DNA from: Mycobacterium genavense ATCC 51234
Lineage (GTDB): Bacteria > Actinomycetota > Actinomycetes > Mycobacteriales > Mycobacteriaceae
Length of the DNA: 64,000 bases
Assembly (NCBI RefSeq): GCF_000526915.1
Contig: NZ_JAGZ01000001.1
Span: forward strand, 124,001 to 188,000
Reading direction: 5' to 3'
The notes under the pieces were generated by a model that was not told the DNA's origin, did not search any database, and worked only from the letters and a program-made list of their open reading frames with translations. Both the position numbers and the translations under genes were made by a program. Below are positions 30,735 to 39,980 of this stretch, in pieces (within the stretch, counting starts at the first letter, position 1; each line of letters begins with the position of its first letter).

Positions 30735-31228
30735 GCCTCGTGGCCCGGGTCCAGCGAGCGGACATCGTCAAAGGACACCCATTGCTCCTCTTCGCTCGGC
30801 GGGTCGCCACTTAACGGTTCGAGCAGGTGCCCGACATGATCACCCAGGGAAACGCGATCGAGGATCCGGCCGACGAACCAGGCGGCCGCATCGTCGAGGA
30901 TGGGTAACTGCGCCGGGCCGCGATGCCACCGGCAACGGTCGAATTTGTTGGTCTCGTCGCCGGTCTGGCTGCCGAACAGTTCGACGAGGTCGATGTGCTC
31001 GATATCGAACACATGTATTGCCAGATGCGTTGCGTCGGCGGCGATGCGGAAGGTGTGGTTTTGCGGGGACAGGCCCACCAAGAAACGCGGGGGACGGATG
31101 CTGGCCTGGCAGGCGAAGCCGACCAAGCAGCCCGCGGTGATGCCGTTGGATTGCGTGGTGACGACGAACATCGGGTAGTTGAGCAGCGCCACCAACTTTT
31201 CGAACGCACTGACTCCCGGCTCGCTCAC
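30731..31228 (-). CDS. Flavin reductase-like FMN-binding protein
   Basis: 165 residues of the flavin-reductase/split-barrel type (MFVVTTQSNGITAGCLVGFACQASIRPPRFLVGLSPQNHTF...AIHVFD). It would reduce or bind FMN with NAD(P)H. Its stop overlaps the start of the RibD-like gene (ATGA), making a two-gene unit in which both products relate to flavin chemistry. Start MSEPGVSAFEKLVALLNYP at 31228. A 29-bp tandem duplication lies in the upstream region. It is intact. Confidence 0.8.
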   Translation of the reverse strand: MSEPGVSAFEKLVALLNYPMFVVTTQSNGITAGCLVGFACQASIRPPRFLVGLSPQNHTFRIAADATHLAIHVFDIEHIDLVELFGSQTGDETNKFDRCRWHRGPAQLPILDDAAAWFVGRILDRVSLGDHVGHLLEPLSGDPPSEEEQWVSFDDVRSLDPGHEA

Positions 31229-31239
31229 CCGCTTTCTAT

Positions 31240-31297
31240 TCCCATTCGGTGCGATTTGGAATCACATCTCCCATTCGGTGCGATTTGGAATCACATC
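31240..31297. repeat. 29-bp perfect tandem duplication upstream of the flavin reductase
   Basis: Copies 31240-31268 and 31269-31297 are identical. The unit contains GATTTGGAATCACATC and is AT-richer than its surroundings. It begins 11 bp upstream of the start codon at 31228, so it doubles the probable promoter or operator. Confidence 0.95.
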
Positions 31298-31382
31298 GCG
31301 CCCAACGGCGGCCGACTGCGCGGTTCCGGCTGCTCAGCAGGGCCGAGACTCCCGGTTCTTGCGGCATTGCCGGTGAATCACC

Positions 31383-31414
31383 AGACTTTCACGCGCACAG
31401 ACTTTCACGCGCAC
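31383..31414. repeat. 16-bp perfect tandem duplication
   Basis: AGACTTTCACGCGCAC occurs at 31383-31398 and again at 31399-31414, just after the natural stop (31421-31423) of the flavoprotein gene on the minus strand. Confidence 0.9.
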
Positions 31415-31420
31415 AGGCGA

Positions 31421-32619
31421 TTAGCGCAGCGGGTCGTTTGCCCGCACCCCGCGATACATGCCCCAGCGGACCAGCCCCGGCATCACGATTCGTCGCACCG
31501 ATCAGGCGGGCAGCCGGAATGCCTGGCCGGTGGGCAGGAAGACCTCCAGCCCATCGGCCTGGATCCCCACCAGTGAGCCCCAGCGTCGTCCCGGTGTGCG
31601 ATAGGTGCGCAGCCGCCGGCCGTTGAATTCGGCACGGATGTTGTGCGCCACCAAGGAATCCCCGCGATTGCGCGCCGAACTGCGCAGCGGATCGCTGGCC
31701 GCGACGTCCCCGACGGCGAAAACCCCGCGATGGCCGGCACTTCCAGCTCGGGCGACACGCGGACGAAGCCGTGTTCGTCGAGCAGTTCGGGCGGTAACCA
31801 GCCGGTGTTGGGTCGGACCTGGCCGATCGCCCAGAGCACGGCGTCCGCGGTGGCCGGTGGTTGCCCGGTGCTCCAGCTGACGGGCTCACTGGTGATCTCC
31901 CGCCCGGCGCAGCCGTTGGCGAGCACCGCGCGGTGCCCGGGGTGCACGCCCACACCCAGCTCGACGAGCCGCGCCTGGATCCGCTTCCAGGCCCGGGGGT
32001 GGTAGCCGCGCAACGCGGCTTCGCCGGGGAAGTACAGGTCAATCCGTTTGTCCGGCCAGGTGGTTGCCATGTTCACCGCGCTGCTGACCGCCGCCGCGCC
32101 GCCACCGACGACGATCACCGAGTTGGCGCCGGCCAGTCGGTTGTGCGCGGCGTGCAGGTCGGCGCCGATCTCGGCGGCCGACTGCATGGTCGGTTGACGC
32201 CAGAACCCGTTCGTCACCCCGGTGCAGATCACCAGCGCGTCGAATTCCTCGGCGATCGTCGTGCCATCGCCGCGGTGGCCGAACACGGTGCGAGACGCCA
32301 GGTCCACGCCGGTCAAGGTGGCCTGGACCGTGCGCACGCGATCCAAACCGCGGAACCGGTCGAACGGAATCCAGTAGTCGCGCGCCCAATCGCCGGGGCG
32401 TGCGATCCGCACCCCGAGTTCCTGACCACTGACCAGCGCGGGCTTGGCCGAGATGCCGACGACGTCGGCGTGCCTGGCCAGCCGGATGGCGGTCAGCAAC
32501 CCGACGTCTCCCAGCCCCGCAACCACGACGCGTTTGCGCGGCGCCACTACACCGAGCTCGTTTTCTGCTGCAAGGGTTTTCCGTGACCTGAGACGGACGC
32601 GGCCGGCGTTGGAATCCAT
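31421..32619 (-). pseudogene. FAD/NAD(P)-dependent oxidoreductase, frameshift plus stop
   Basis: Flavoprotein with two dinucleotide folds: KRVVVAGLGDVGLLTAIRLA near the N-terminus (first Gly motif GLGDVG) and VIVVGGGAAAVSSAVNMA in the middle. LWAIGQVRPNTGW and, after repair, GVFAVGDVAASDPLR supply the C-terminal FAD motif. Start MDSNAGRVRLRSRK at 32619 has AGGAGG 8 nt before it. One G is missing near 31727 (PAIAG-VFAVGD). The restored frame meets TGA at 31502-31504 but continues in the same frame with SVRRIVMPGLVRWGMYRGVR and ends in TAA at 31421. That TGA is therefore probably TGG changed to a stop. The substrate is unknown. Confidence 0.7.
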
Positions 32620-32984
32620 GCGGGCCTCCTCGCCTGAACCGCCCGGCGGCCAGGGGATCGCCGCCCGGAATCGGCAAACTGTAACACGTTCTATTGGGCC
32701 CTTCGTGCGGAGCGGGCCGTGCGGGCGGTTGGGCGGTTGGGCGGTTGGGCGGTTGGGCGGTTGGGCGGAACCCCGGCGCCGCACGCGAATTGGCGGTCCA
32801 CCGAGCCGATCGGCACCGCGTTCGACTCCCGGATCGCGGCGCCGGGCCGGCGTCGCGACCTTAACGTCTGCCACACCGGCGCCTGCCGGCATGGCCACTA
32901 GCATTAGCCAGCGGCCCGCCCGCCAGCCGGAGCGCGCAATGGTCACCGAACGCGTATCACCGCGGCAGAAAGGAACGGCTCACG
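32620..32984. other. Divergent intergenic region with a minisatellite
   Basis: 365 bp between the flavoprotein and the small ORF before the membrane protein. It contains the 8-bp tandem repeat and otherwise no gene that I can support. AAAGGA precedes the ATG at 32985. Confidence 0.5.
32723..32768. repeat. 8-bp VNTR, about 5.75 copies
   Basis: GGGCGGTT is repeated five times from 32723 to 32762 and is followed by GGGCGG. The array is perfect, intergenic and of a unit length prone to slippage. It lies about 100 bp upstream of the flavoprotein start on one side and 215 bp upstream of the small ORF on the other. Confidence 0.95.
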
Positions 32985-33077
32985 ATGACGACCCAAGCCG
33001 ACGGCCATCGGCACAGCCCGCAACCGATCCCGCGCCGGCTGCTGCACCGGCGGTTGATCGGGACAACGCCTGAGTGA
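32985..33077 (+). CDS. 30-residue ORF overlapping the membrane-protein start
   Basis: ATG at 32985 has AAAGGA upstream. It encodes a very basic peptide (MTTQADGHRHSPQPIPRRLL then HRRLIGTTPE). Its TGA (33075-33077) overlaps the GTG start of the next gene (GTGA), the usual sign of translational coupling. It has no known relatives in my memory. It may be a genuine small protein or a leader. Confidence 0.35.
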   Translation: MTTQADGHRHSPQPIPRRLLHRRLIGTTPE

Positions 33078-33952
33078 CCCGAGAGCGGCTGGGGACTGAG
33101 ATGGTACAGCTGCAGCAGACGACGCACCCCCGGCTGCGGGCCGTCGTGCGAATGATGGTGCGGGACTCGGCACCTCGGCCGGCGGCGGCCAGACGCGCGG
33201 CCAACGATTTGCGGCGAAGCCTGTGGCCGGCGGTCGCCGCGGAAATCCGCTGGGCATTCACTCCGCCGCGCACCTGGTTGATGGGTGTGGTGGCCAACCT
33301 GATCTTTGCCGTGGGGTGGTTGGTGGTGCAGCCGCTGACGCTAGGCCGCCACCAGGACTGGGTGGTGCTGGTCGGCACCTACTTCTCGTCGTGGATCCTC
33401 GCCGACGTCACCACCACGAACCTGCTCGGCGCGGATCACTATCGCGTGCTTGCGGCCGTCTCCGACTGCGTGCCGTTCTGGCGAGTGCTGGTGATCAAGA
33501 ACTTGGCATTGCTCGTCATCGTCGGGTTGCCGACGTTGGTGACGGCGGTGGTGTTGACGTTGTGGCTGGAAACCCCGGCGCGCCTGGCCATCACGATCCC
33601 GACGGTCGCGGTGCCGATCGTGTCCTGGCTCGGGGTGGGCAACTTCTTCTCGGTGTTACACCCGGTCGGAGTCGCGCCGCTGACGCGGCGGTGGCGGCAA
33701 CGTGGCGACCGCCGCCGCACCCGCGGCTGGATCATTGCGCTGACGCTGCCCTACGCGCTGTACTACTTCGCCGACCCGATGAACGGCGTAGAGCATCAGC
33801 TGCTGTGGACGCGGGTACCCGCGCTGATTTGGCCCGTGTTCGGCCGGGACACGAAAAGCTTTGTGCACCTGGGCATCGCGTTGACGGTGTGGGCCGCGGG
33901 GACACTCGCAGCGGTGTTCTGGGTGCGCAGACACGGATTGCGGATCCGGTGA
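33074..33952 (+). CDS. Polytopic membrane protein of unknown function
   Basis: 292 residues from GTG at 33074 (MTRERLGTEMVQLQQTTHP). A basic N-terminal 60 residues is followed by about six hydrophobic segments (LMGVVANLIFAVGWLVVQPL, WVVLVGTYFSSWILADV, NLALLVIVGLPTLVTAVVLTL, WIIALTLPYALYYF, LGIALTVWAAGTLAAVFWV). It shows no ATP-binding, peptidase or transporter signature. The layout resembles ABC-2-type permeases, but no ATPase is adjacent. It converges on the carboxylic acid reductase gene (8 bp between stops). It is intact. Confidence 0.6.
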   Translation: MTRERLGTEMVQLQQTTHPRLRAVVRMMVRDSAPRPAAARRAANDLRRSLWPAVAAEIRWAFTPPRTWLMGVVANLIFAVGWLVVQPLTLGRHQDWVVLVGTYFSSWILADVTTTNLLGADHYRVLAAVSDCVPFWRVLVIKNLALLVIVGLPTLVTAVVLTLWLETPARLAITIPTVAVPIVSWLGVGNFFSVLHPVGVAPLTRRWRQRGDRRRTRGWIIALTLPYALYYFADPMNGVEHQLLWTRVPALIWPVFGRDTKSFVHLGIALTVWAAGTLAAVFWVRRHGLRIR

Positions 33953-33960
33953 GTGCGGCC

Positions 33961-36900
33961 TCAGCCGAGCAAGGCCAGCTGCCGCAAGTCGTCGGCGTAC
34001 TTGTCGATCAACTCCGCCGAGATGTGCGGGATGTCCTTGTCCGGGCCGATCTCGTCCGCGCGTACCGCGGCACGGAACACCTCGGTGGGTGCACACGCGC
34101 CCCGGGTCGCCTTCTCCGGCCGGTGGAACGCGTGCAGCAGCGGCAGCACCGATTGTTGACGTTGCCGCTCGGGTAGACCCGTGAGTGCGGTCTGGAACCG
34201 GGCCAGCCACTCGTCGTAGTCGGGGATGCGCTGGATCTTGTTGCCGGCCCGAATCAGCCAGTCCACGAACACATCCAGCGAGACTCCGTCGTCGTACGGG
34301 TTCATCACGTCGAACGAGGTGTACCCCTTGCGGATTCGGGAGCCGATCGTGGTGATCGCCTCGGCGATGAAGTCGACCGGCAGGCCGTCGTAATGCGCAC
34401 GGGCCCGGCTACCGACGCCGTCGTGTTCGTAAAACGAGTGTGGCGCGATGCCCGTCACCAGCAGGCTGAAGATCAACCGGGTGAACATGTCGGGCACGTT
34501 GAGCTGGCCGCGGTAGCGGGTGTGGGCGAGGATCATGTCGGATCGGAACACCGCGACTGGCAGGCCGCACAGATCGTTGGCTTCGCGCAGCAGCACCTCG
34601 CCGGCCCACTTGCTGTTCGCGTAGCCGTTCGCGTAGTCGCCGTTGAGCGGCCGGTCGGGGCTCACCCGCCGGATGTCGCCGTCTTCCTGGAACTGGCCGG
34701 GCGGCACCGTGCTCGCCACCGCGATCGTGGACAAGTAGGTCACCGGCTTGATCTGAGAGGTGATCGCCAGCCGGATGATCTCGGCGGTTCCCACGACATT
34801 GGGACCGAACAGCTGATCGTAGGGCAGCACATGGTTGACCAGTGCGGCCGGATGCACGATCAGGTCGACGGTCTCGGCCAGCCGGTGCCAGGTCGCGGGG
34901 CTCAGGCCCAGATTTTCCTCGCCGATATCGCCCGCCAGCACCTCGAGATGTGTGGCGGCAAGCTCGCGGAACCGGCTCAACAGCTCGGGATCGCCACTGT
35001 CGAACGCCTTCTCGAGGCGTGCCCGGGCCTCGTCAACGTCGCGGCCGCGCACGATCGTGACCAGTTTGCCGCCCCGCTCGGCGAGTCGGTCCAGCCATTC
35101 CAGCGTGAGGAAACGTCCCAGCCAGCCGTTCGCACCCGTCAGCAGCACGGTATGCGCCGCGCCGCCGGCGTGCGGCAAAGACGGTGCGGTGCACAATGTT
35201 TGGGCGTCGATGAACTTGTCCAGCGTCAGGTCGGCGGCGGCGATACAGGTTGCGCCGTGCCCGTGAACGGTGCTGAAACCGGGCCGGCGGATACCGGCAC
35301 CGCGCTGGACATCGATGTACTCGGCGATCTTAGCGATGTTGTTGGCCGGGCTGGTGATCACGGCGACCGGGACCTCGACACCGAAGATGTCCTCCAGCAG
35401 CCGGGATAAGGTCAACGCGGACAACGAATCTCCGCCGAGGTCGGTGAAGTGCGACTCCGAGTCGGCGCCCGACGTGCCCAGCAGCGCGCGGCACGCCCCG
35501 GCCAGCGTCTCGACCGCCGGCCGGTCGGCCGCGGCTTCGCGCAGCACCCGAATCTCGTCGACCTGTGCGGCCGCGATTTCGCTGTACAGCCGCTCGAGCT
35601 GTTCGCCATAGCGTTCCTTGAGCCGGGGACGCAACTGCTTACCCAAACCGGAGAGCAACCCGTTCTCGTCGGTGAACGGCTTGGTTTCCAAGATGAAGTC
35701 GACGGGCAGCTCATAAGACTGCAACTGGGCTGCGGCCGCGGTCTGTCGAAGCGATTGGTGGATGGCCGTTTTCAGCGCCGGGCTGTTCCCGTATTCGGCC
35801 AGCGCTTCGGGGGTGGGCACGATGACGGCCAGCAGGTTGGACCGTTCGCTGTTTCCGTACACGAAGATCTGGCGCACCAGGGGTGCCCCGGCGTAGATGG
35901 ACTCCAGGTTGGCCACGGCGACGAATTCGCCCTGCGCGAGCTTGAGGACGTTGTTGCGGCGGTCGACGTAGACCAGGTGGTCGGGTTCGATCTCGGCCAT
36001 CACGTCGCCGGTCTTGTAGAAACCGTCTTCGTCGAAAACCTGTGCGGTGACTTCGGGACGCTTGTAATAGCCCGGCGTCATCGTGTCGGTCTTGACGAGC
36101 AATTCCCCACGCGGATAAGGCCGGTCGGTGAGGAAATAGCCGAGCTCGGGAACGTCGATCAGCTTGTAGTCGATAACCCGGTTCCGATTGACCACGTTGT
36201 CCCGGGTGAGCATGCCGGTCTCGGTCAAGCCGTAGCCATCCGTGATGTGCGCGTCCAGCATCGAGTCCAGGAACGCCTTCATCTCCGTGGCCAGTGGCGC
36301 GCTGCCCACGAAACCGCCGAGCACCCGACCACCGAGCACCTGCTCGCGCATCTCGGTGGCCGCATCGTGCTCGGCGGTCGCGGGATCTGCCCCCTCGGCG
36401 ATCCCGCGGTCGACCGCGCCGCGGTAGTGCTGGTACAGCATCTCCACCACCCGCGGCACCATGGCGGCTTCAGTGGGCCGCACCAGCGCCCAGTCTTCGA
36501 ACAGGGTGGACAGATCGGATTCGGGGACGAAGTAGCTGGTGCCTCCGCTGAGAAATGCCGATGCCAGCGGCAGCCGGCCGCCGAGATGATTCAGCGGCAT
36601 GAAGTTCGCATTGATCACCGGCAGGCCGGGTGCCAGGAAACGCATCGTCGTCCAGACGGTGGTAACCGTGCGCTCGGTGTACATGGCGCCCTTGGGCGTT
36701 CCGGTGCTGCCGGAGGTGTACATGATCATCGCCAGGCGCTGGTCGTCGCCGTCTGCGCAGGCCGCAACGGCGGGCAATCGGCGGCCGCGCGCGACGACCT
36801 CGTCCACCGTGGTGACGGCCACCCGAGTGCCCGAGCCCTGCAAGCGCACCCGGGTCTGTTCGAAGTTCTCCCGCTGCTCGTCGACCTCGGCCCGGTAGTC

Positions 36901-37509
36901 GAACACCATCAGCTGACGCAGCGAGGTGCTGGTCAGCGCGGACTCCGCCGCCAGATCGAGGTATTCGGCGCTGACCGCGACGATCTTGGGTTCGCATTCC
37001 TCGATGATCGGGCGCAGCCGGGCCGGCGGAGCGTTGTGCTGCAGCGGCACCGTCACCAGGCCGAGATAGGCGCAGACCAGGTCAACGACCAGATAGTCGG
37101 CGCTGGAGAACCCGACGGTTGCCACGACATCGCCTGCGGTGACCGGGTTTTCGGGGTCGCTGCTCCAGGCGGTGGCGATGGCGCGCACCCGGTCCCACAC
37201 GTCGCGGTAGCTGATGGTCTCGAACCGCGGCCGAAGTCGTAGCACGGTGCGGCCGTCGGCGTCAGTGACCAGTTCGCGAACGCGCTCGCCCAGCGCGGGA
37301 CGATCGGCGTAGCCCTCGACCAGTCGCGCGAGAACCTCGGTCAGCCGCAGGCCGGGCGCGCAGGCCGCCTCGATGACCTCGGGAAGCGGCGCCGCCGCGC
37401 GGAATTGCGGGTCATTGTTGAACAATTCGGCCACCCGCCGGGCCGTCCGCTCGTCTCGGTTGTCGCCTGGCTCGGCCAAGTCGAGTTCGCGCAGCGATCC
37501 GCTCGTCAT
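33961..37509 (-). CDS. car: Carboxylic acid reductase (ATP/NADPH-dependent, A-PCP-R)
   Basis: 1182 residues, intact. It reduces fatty or aromatic acids to aldehydes in three steps. The adenylation domain has YTSGSTGTPKGAMYTE (near 265) and YGLTETG. A carrier domain has LGGDSLSAL (phosphopantetheine Ser near 693). An NADPH reductase domain has TGANGWLGRF (near 793) and YANSKW (near 965, Tyr/Lys pair). Start ATG at 37509 has AAAGGA 9 nt upstream. From memory it matches mycobacterial Car/FadD9. A phosphopantetheinyl transferase is needed and is not in the window. The Old Yellow Enzyme gene upstream is on the same strand (95 bp gap) and may be co-transcribed. Confidence 0.92.
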   Translation of the reverse strand: MTSGSLRELDLAEPGDNRDERTARRVAELFNNDPQFRAAAPLPEVIEAACAPGLRLTEVLARLVEGYADRPALGERVRELVTDADGRTVLRLRPRFETISYRDVWDRVRAIATAWSSDPENPVTAGDVVATVGFSSADYLVVDLVCAYLGLVTVPLQHNAPPARLRPIIEECEPKIVAVSAEYLDLAAESALTSTSLRQLMVFDYRAEVDEQRENFEQTRVRLQGSGTRVAVTTVDEVVARGRRLPAVAACADGDDQRLAMIMYTSGSTGTPKGAMYTERTVTTVWTTMRFLAPGLPVINANFMPLNHLGGRLPLASAFLSGGTSYFVPESDLSTLFEDWALVRPTEAAMVPRVVEMLYQHYRGAVDRGIAEGADPATAEHDAATEMREQVLGGRVLGGFVGSAPLATEMKAFLDSMLDAHITDGYGLTETGMLTRDNVVNRNRVIDYKLIDVPELGYFLTDRPYPRGELLVKTDTMTPGYYKRPEVTAQVFDEDGFYKTGDVMAEIEPDHLVYVDRRNNVLKLAQGEFVAVANLESIYAGAPLVRQIFVYGNSERSNLLAVIVPTPEALAEYGNSPALKTAIHQSLRQTAAAAQLQSYELPVDFILETKPFTDENGLLSGLGKQLRPRLKERYGEQLERLYSEIAAAQVDEIRVLREAAADRPAVETLAGACRALLGTSGADSESHFTDLGGDSLSALTLSRLLEDIFGVEVPVAVITSPANNIAKIAEYIDVQRGAGIRRPGFSTVHGHGATCIAAADLTLDKFIDAQTLCTAPSLPHAGGAAHTVLLTGANGWLGRFLTLEWLDRLAERGGKLVTIVRGRDVDEARARLEKAFDSGDPELLSRFRELAATHLEVLAGDIGEENLGLSPATWHRLAETVDLIVHPAALVNHVLPYDQLFGPNVVGTAEIIRLAITSQIKPVTYLSTIAVASTVPPGQFQEDGDIRRVSPDRPLNGDYANGYANSKWAGEVLLREANDLCGLPVAVFRSDMILAHTRYRGQLNVPDMFTRLIFSLLVTGIAPHSFYEHDGVGSRARAHYDGLPVDFIAEAITTIGSRIRKGYTSFDVMNPYDDGVSLDVFVDWLIRAGNKIQRIPDYDEWLARFQTALTGLPERQRQQSVLPLLHAFHRPEKATRGACAPTEVFRAAVRADEIGPDKDIPHISAELIDKYADDLRQLALLG

Positions 37510-37604
37510 GGTGTGTGTCCTTTCGCCTTTACCTGTTCTTCGAAGCCGAACACCAGCCGGACGATGAGGGGGTCGTGCCCAGTGAGTGTGACCTTCGTTA
37601 CCCG

Positions 37605-38672
37605 TCACATCGGTGGGTAGTCGGTATAGCCCAGCGCGCCACCGGTGTAGAGGAACTCGATGCGGGCCTTGTTGAGTTGTGCGCCGTAGGTCCACCGCCG
37701 CACCAGATCCGGATTGGCCAGATATGCGCCGTCGATGGTGACGGCGTCGGCCGTTCCGGACGTGACGACGTCGACGGCTCGCTCTCGGGTGGACGTCGTC
37801 TGGAACCTGCGGTTGAGCAGCAGGCGGTCCGGCCAGCGGCGGCGCAGCCAGGAGTAGATCGGCCGCTCGGGCGGGACCCGAGCGTGCAGATACGCCAACC
37901 CCAGATCGCGGGCGTTCTTGGCGAGAATCAGGTGCGCCTCAAAATCGGGTTCGTGAATGTCGTTCTCCGGATTGCCCGGAGAGATGCACAACCCCAGGCG
38001 GTCGGGGCCGATCGCGTCAGCGACCGCGTGGATCACCTCGGTGGGCAACCGCGCCCGGTCGTGTGCGGACCTGCCGTAGGAGTCACGCCGATAATTGGCG
38101 TCGTACGTCAGGAATTGACTCAACAAGTATCCGTCGGCGGCGTCGATCTCGACGCTGTCTTCCTCGGCCGCTCGTGCCCGACCCGCAGCATTCACGAATG
38201 CTGCCGTCACACAGCGTATTTCGTCTGCGGAGAGTTCGTGTGGAACTACGAAGGCTTTCTTGCCGGCGGCGGTGTGCACCGTGCCGGACGGCCGGATCTC
38301 CGACGGCGCCACGGGCCGTCGACCGTCCAGCAGGTCCGGATGTGAGATACGGCCAGAGTGCATGATTTGCACCACAATTCGGCCGCCGGTGGCGTGCACC
38401 GCCTCGGCGACCCGTGCCCATCCGGCTTGCTGTTCGTCGGTGTGCAGACCGGGTTGGTTGGGGTAGGCCCGGCCGCGCGCCGACGGGAAGGTGGGTTCGG
38501 TGATGATCAGACCCGAACTCGCCCGCTGCGCGTAGTACTCGGCCATCAACTGGGTGGGCACCCCGTCGTCGGCTGCGCGGGTGCGCGTCATCGGTGCCAT
38601 CAGGATCCGGTTCGGTGCGTATAACGCGCCCAGCTGAATCGGGGCCAGCAAAGGATGATCGGGACACAACAA
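37605..38672 (-). CDS. Old Yellow Enzyme family (NADH:flavin oxidoreductase)
   Basis: TIM-barrel FMN ene-reductase type. The body begins HPLLAPIQLGALYAPNRILMAPMTRTRA and has VVQIMHSGRISHP, SQFLTYDANYRRDSYG and GADAVTIDGAYLANPDL-like C-terminal FMN contacts. The start is uncertain; I use the TTG at 38672 because the homologous region begins there, but the frame is open to 38954. The usual substrate-binding His and Asn/His (VEIHxxN/H GYL) read VEIDAADGYL, so the typical ene-reductase pair is replaced by two Asp. About 355 residues, no frameshift. It sits upstream of car. Confidence 0.75.
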   Translation of the reverse strand: MLCPDHPLLAPIQLGALYAPNRILMAPMTRTRAADDGVPTQLMAEYYAQRASSGLIITEPTFPSARGRAYPNQPGLHTDEQQAGWARVAEAVHATGGRIVVQIMHSGRISHPDLLDGRRPVAPSEIRPSGTVHTAAGKKAFVVPHELSADEIRCVTAAFVNAAGRARAAEEDSVEIDAADGYLLSQFLTYDANYRRDSYGRSAHDRARLPTEVIHAVADAIGPDRLGLCISPGNPENDIHEPDFEAHLILAKNARDLGLAYLHARVPPERPIYSWLRRRWPDRLLLNRRFQTTSTRERAVDVVTSGTADAVTIDGAYLANPDLVRRWTYGAQLNKARIEFLYTGGALGYTDYPPM

Positions 38673-38917
38673 CCGCGGCGGCAGCGCGCTTCCGGCGGGA
38701 TGCGACGGATAGTGACGTCGCGGCCGACCAGCAACGGCGAATCTTCGAGCCACGGTTGTCCGCACCTTTCGTCCGGGAAATCGACCGTCACGACCCGAAC
38801 CTGCGAACTTGCCGGTGAACGCGCGGACACCTCCATGGTGTCGATGCGCTACCGTCACCGCTAGGACACGTGTCCTCCCGCGTCGGAGGATTTGCCTCGC
38901 ACGGGGCCCGGACCCAG

Positions 38918-39837
38918 CTAACGGACGTTCGGCTTGATCTCCTCGATCACCCACTGCGCGTAGTCGAGATATTCGTCGACGCCGCGCACCGCGGGAATGG
39001 GAACGGCGCTAACGGTCACGCCTTGCTCGGCGAACCAGTTCAGCCTGTCGATGATCTGCTCGGCGCTCATGCCCGGCCGGTCGCTGCTGCCGTCGCGGAC
39101 GACATGTCCCTCGCCGACGCGATTGGTTCCCATGCCGTACATCACGTCGAACGGACGCCCGTCATAGGACGGCTGGGATTTGATGTAGTCCACCTTTTCG
39201 GCGATCTGCTCAGGCGGCGTCAGAAACGCCCACCACCCGCAGGCGTGCTTGGCCGCCCGGCGCAGCGCCGCGTCGGCATCACCGCCGATCCAGATTGGAA
39301 GGTGGAATTTCTGAACGGGTTCGGCTCGAATGCGATGTCGTCGAAGGAGACGTAGCGGCCCTCGAATTGCGGGGTGTCGCTGGTCCACAATTCGATGATC
39401 GCGGCGAGGTATTCGTCGGCGATACGGCCCCGCTCGTGAAGCGGCACCCGCAGAAGTTCGAATTCCCTTGCCAGCCAACCGACTCCGAAGGTCACCATCA
39501 TCCGGCCCCCACTCATCCAGTCGGCCGTGGCCAACGCCTTGGCCAGGACGATCGGATGCTGCAGCGGCAAGACGGTGACACAGGAATTGACGGCGATGCG
39601 TTCGGTGGCGCCGGCGACATGGGCCTGGGCGACCGTCGAGTGCAGATAGTGCGGTCCGGACAAATCGACGTGGTCGGCGGGGATGACAAAGTGTTCGGGG
39701 AAGGCGATCATGTCGTAGCCCCAACGGTCCGCACACTTGGCCATCCGGGTCTGGTCGGGGCCGGTAACCTCCGGTGCCCACGGCTGCATCGTGGGCTTGA
39801 GCCGCAACATGTGCGGAAGGGGGAAGACGAATTTCAC
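38918..39837 (-). pseudogene. LLM-class (F420-type) oxidoreductase, one frameshift
   Basis: Luciferase-like monooxygenase-fold protein of the mycobacterial F420-dependent type. The GTG start at 39837 (KFVFPLPHMLRLKPTMQPW) has AGAAGGAG 8 nt upstream. Motifs are AFPEHFVIPADHVDLSGPHYL, GRMMVTFGVGWLAREFELL and, in the next frame, HLPIWIGGDADAALRRAAKH. The frame changes near 39317, where one base is missing (FEPNP-VQKFHLPIWIGG). Restored length is about 306 residues. It is divergent from the PadR-type regulator, which may control it. The substrate is unknown. Confidence 0.8.
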
Positions 39838-39913
39838 GTGCGAACTCCTTCTGCGATACCGCCGACAAGGCAATCAAAGCCCACCCGGCCGCCGTCGTCA
39901 CTCAAAACCGCGA

Positions 39914-39957
39914 CATCGCCGCGTCCCAGCCAGCGGTCAGTGTCACCCGCGGCGATG
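39914..39957. promoter_or_regulatory. 10-bp inverted repeat in the LLM/PadR divergent region
   Basis: CATCGCCGCG (39914-39923) and CGCGGCGATG (39948-39957) are perfect inverted copies 24 bp apart. The right arm ends 11 bp before the candidate -10 of the padR-like gene. It could be a regulator-binding pair or a hairpin. Confidence 0.45.
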
Positions 39958-39968
39958 CAGCGGGTTGT

Positions 39969-39974
39969 TAACCT
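39969..39974 (+). promoter_or_regulatory. Candidate -10 element of a leaderless promoter
   Basis: TAACCT (TANNNT) is 6 nt before the GTG at 39981. There is no Shine-Dalgarno sequence, so a leaderless transcript is likely. Confidence 0.4.
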
Positions 39975-39980
39975 GGCGAC

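Noticed and set aside
32723..32768. CRISPR-like array
   Set aside because: Uniform 8-bp units without spacers. It is a simple tandem repeat.
35449..37242. 597-codon open frame on the plus strand opposite the carboxylic acid reductase
   Set aside because: It is the antisense shadow of a conserved 1182-residue gene in GC-rich DNA. It has no recognisable domain and a His/Gln/Arg-rich composition.
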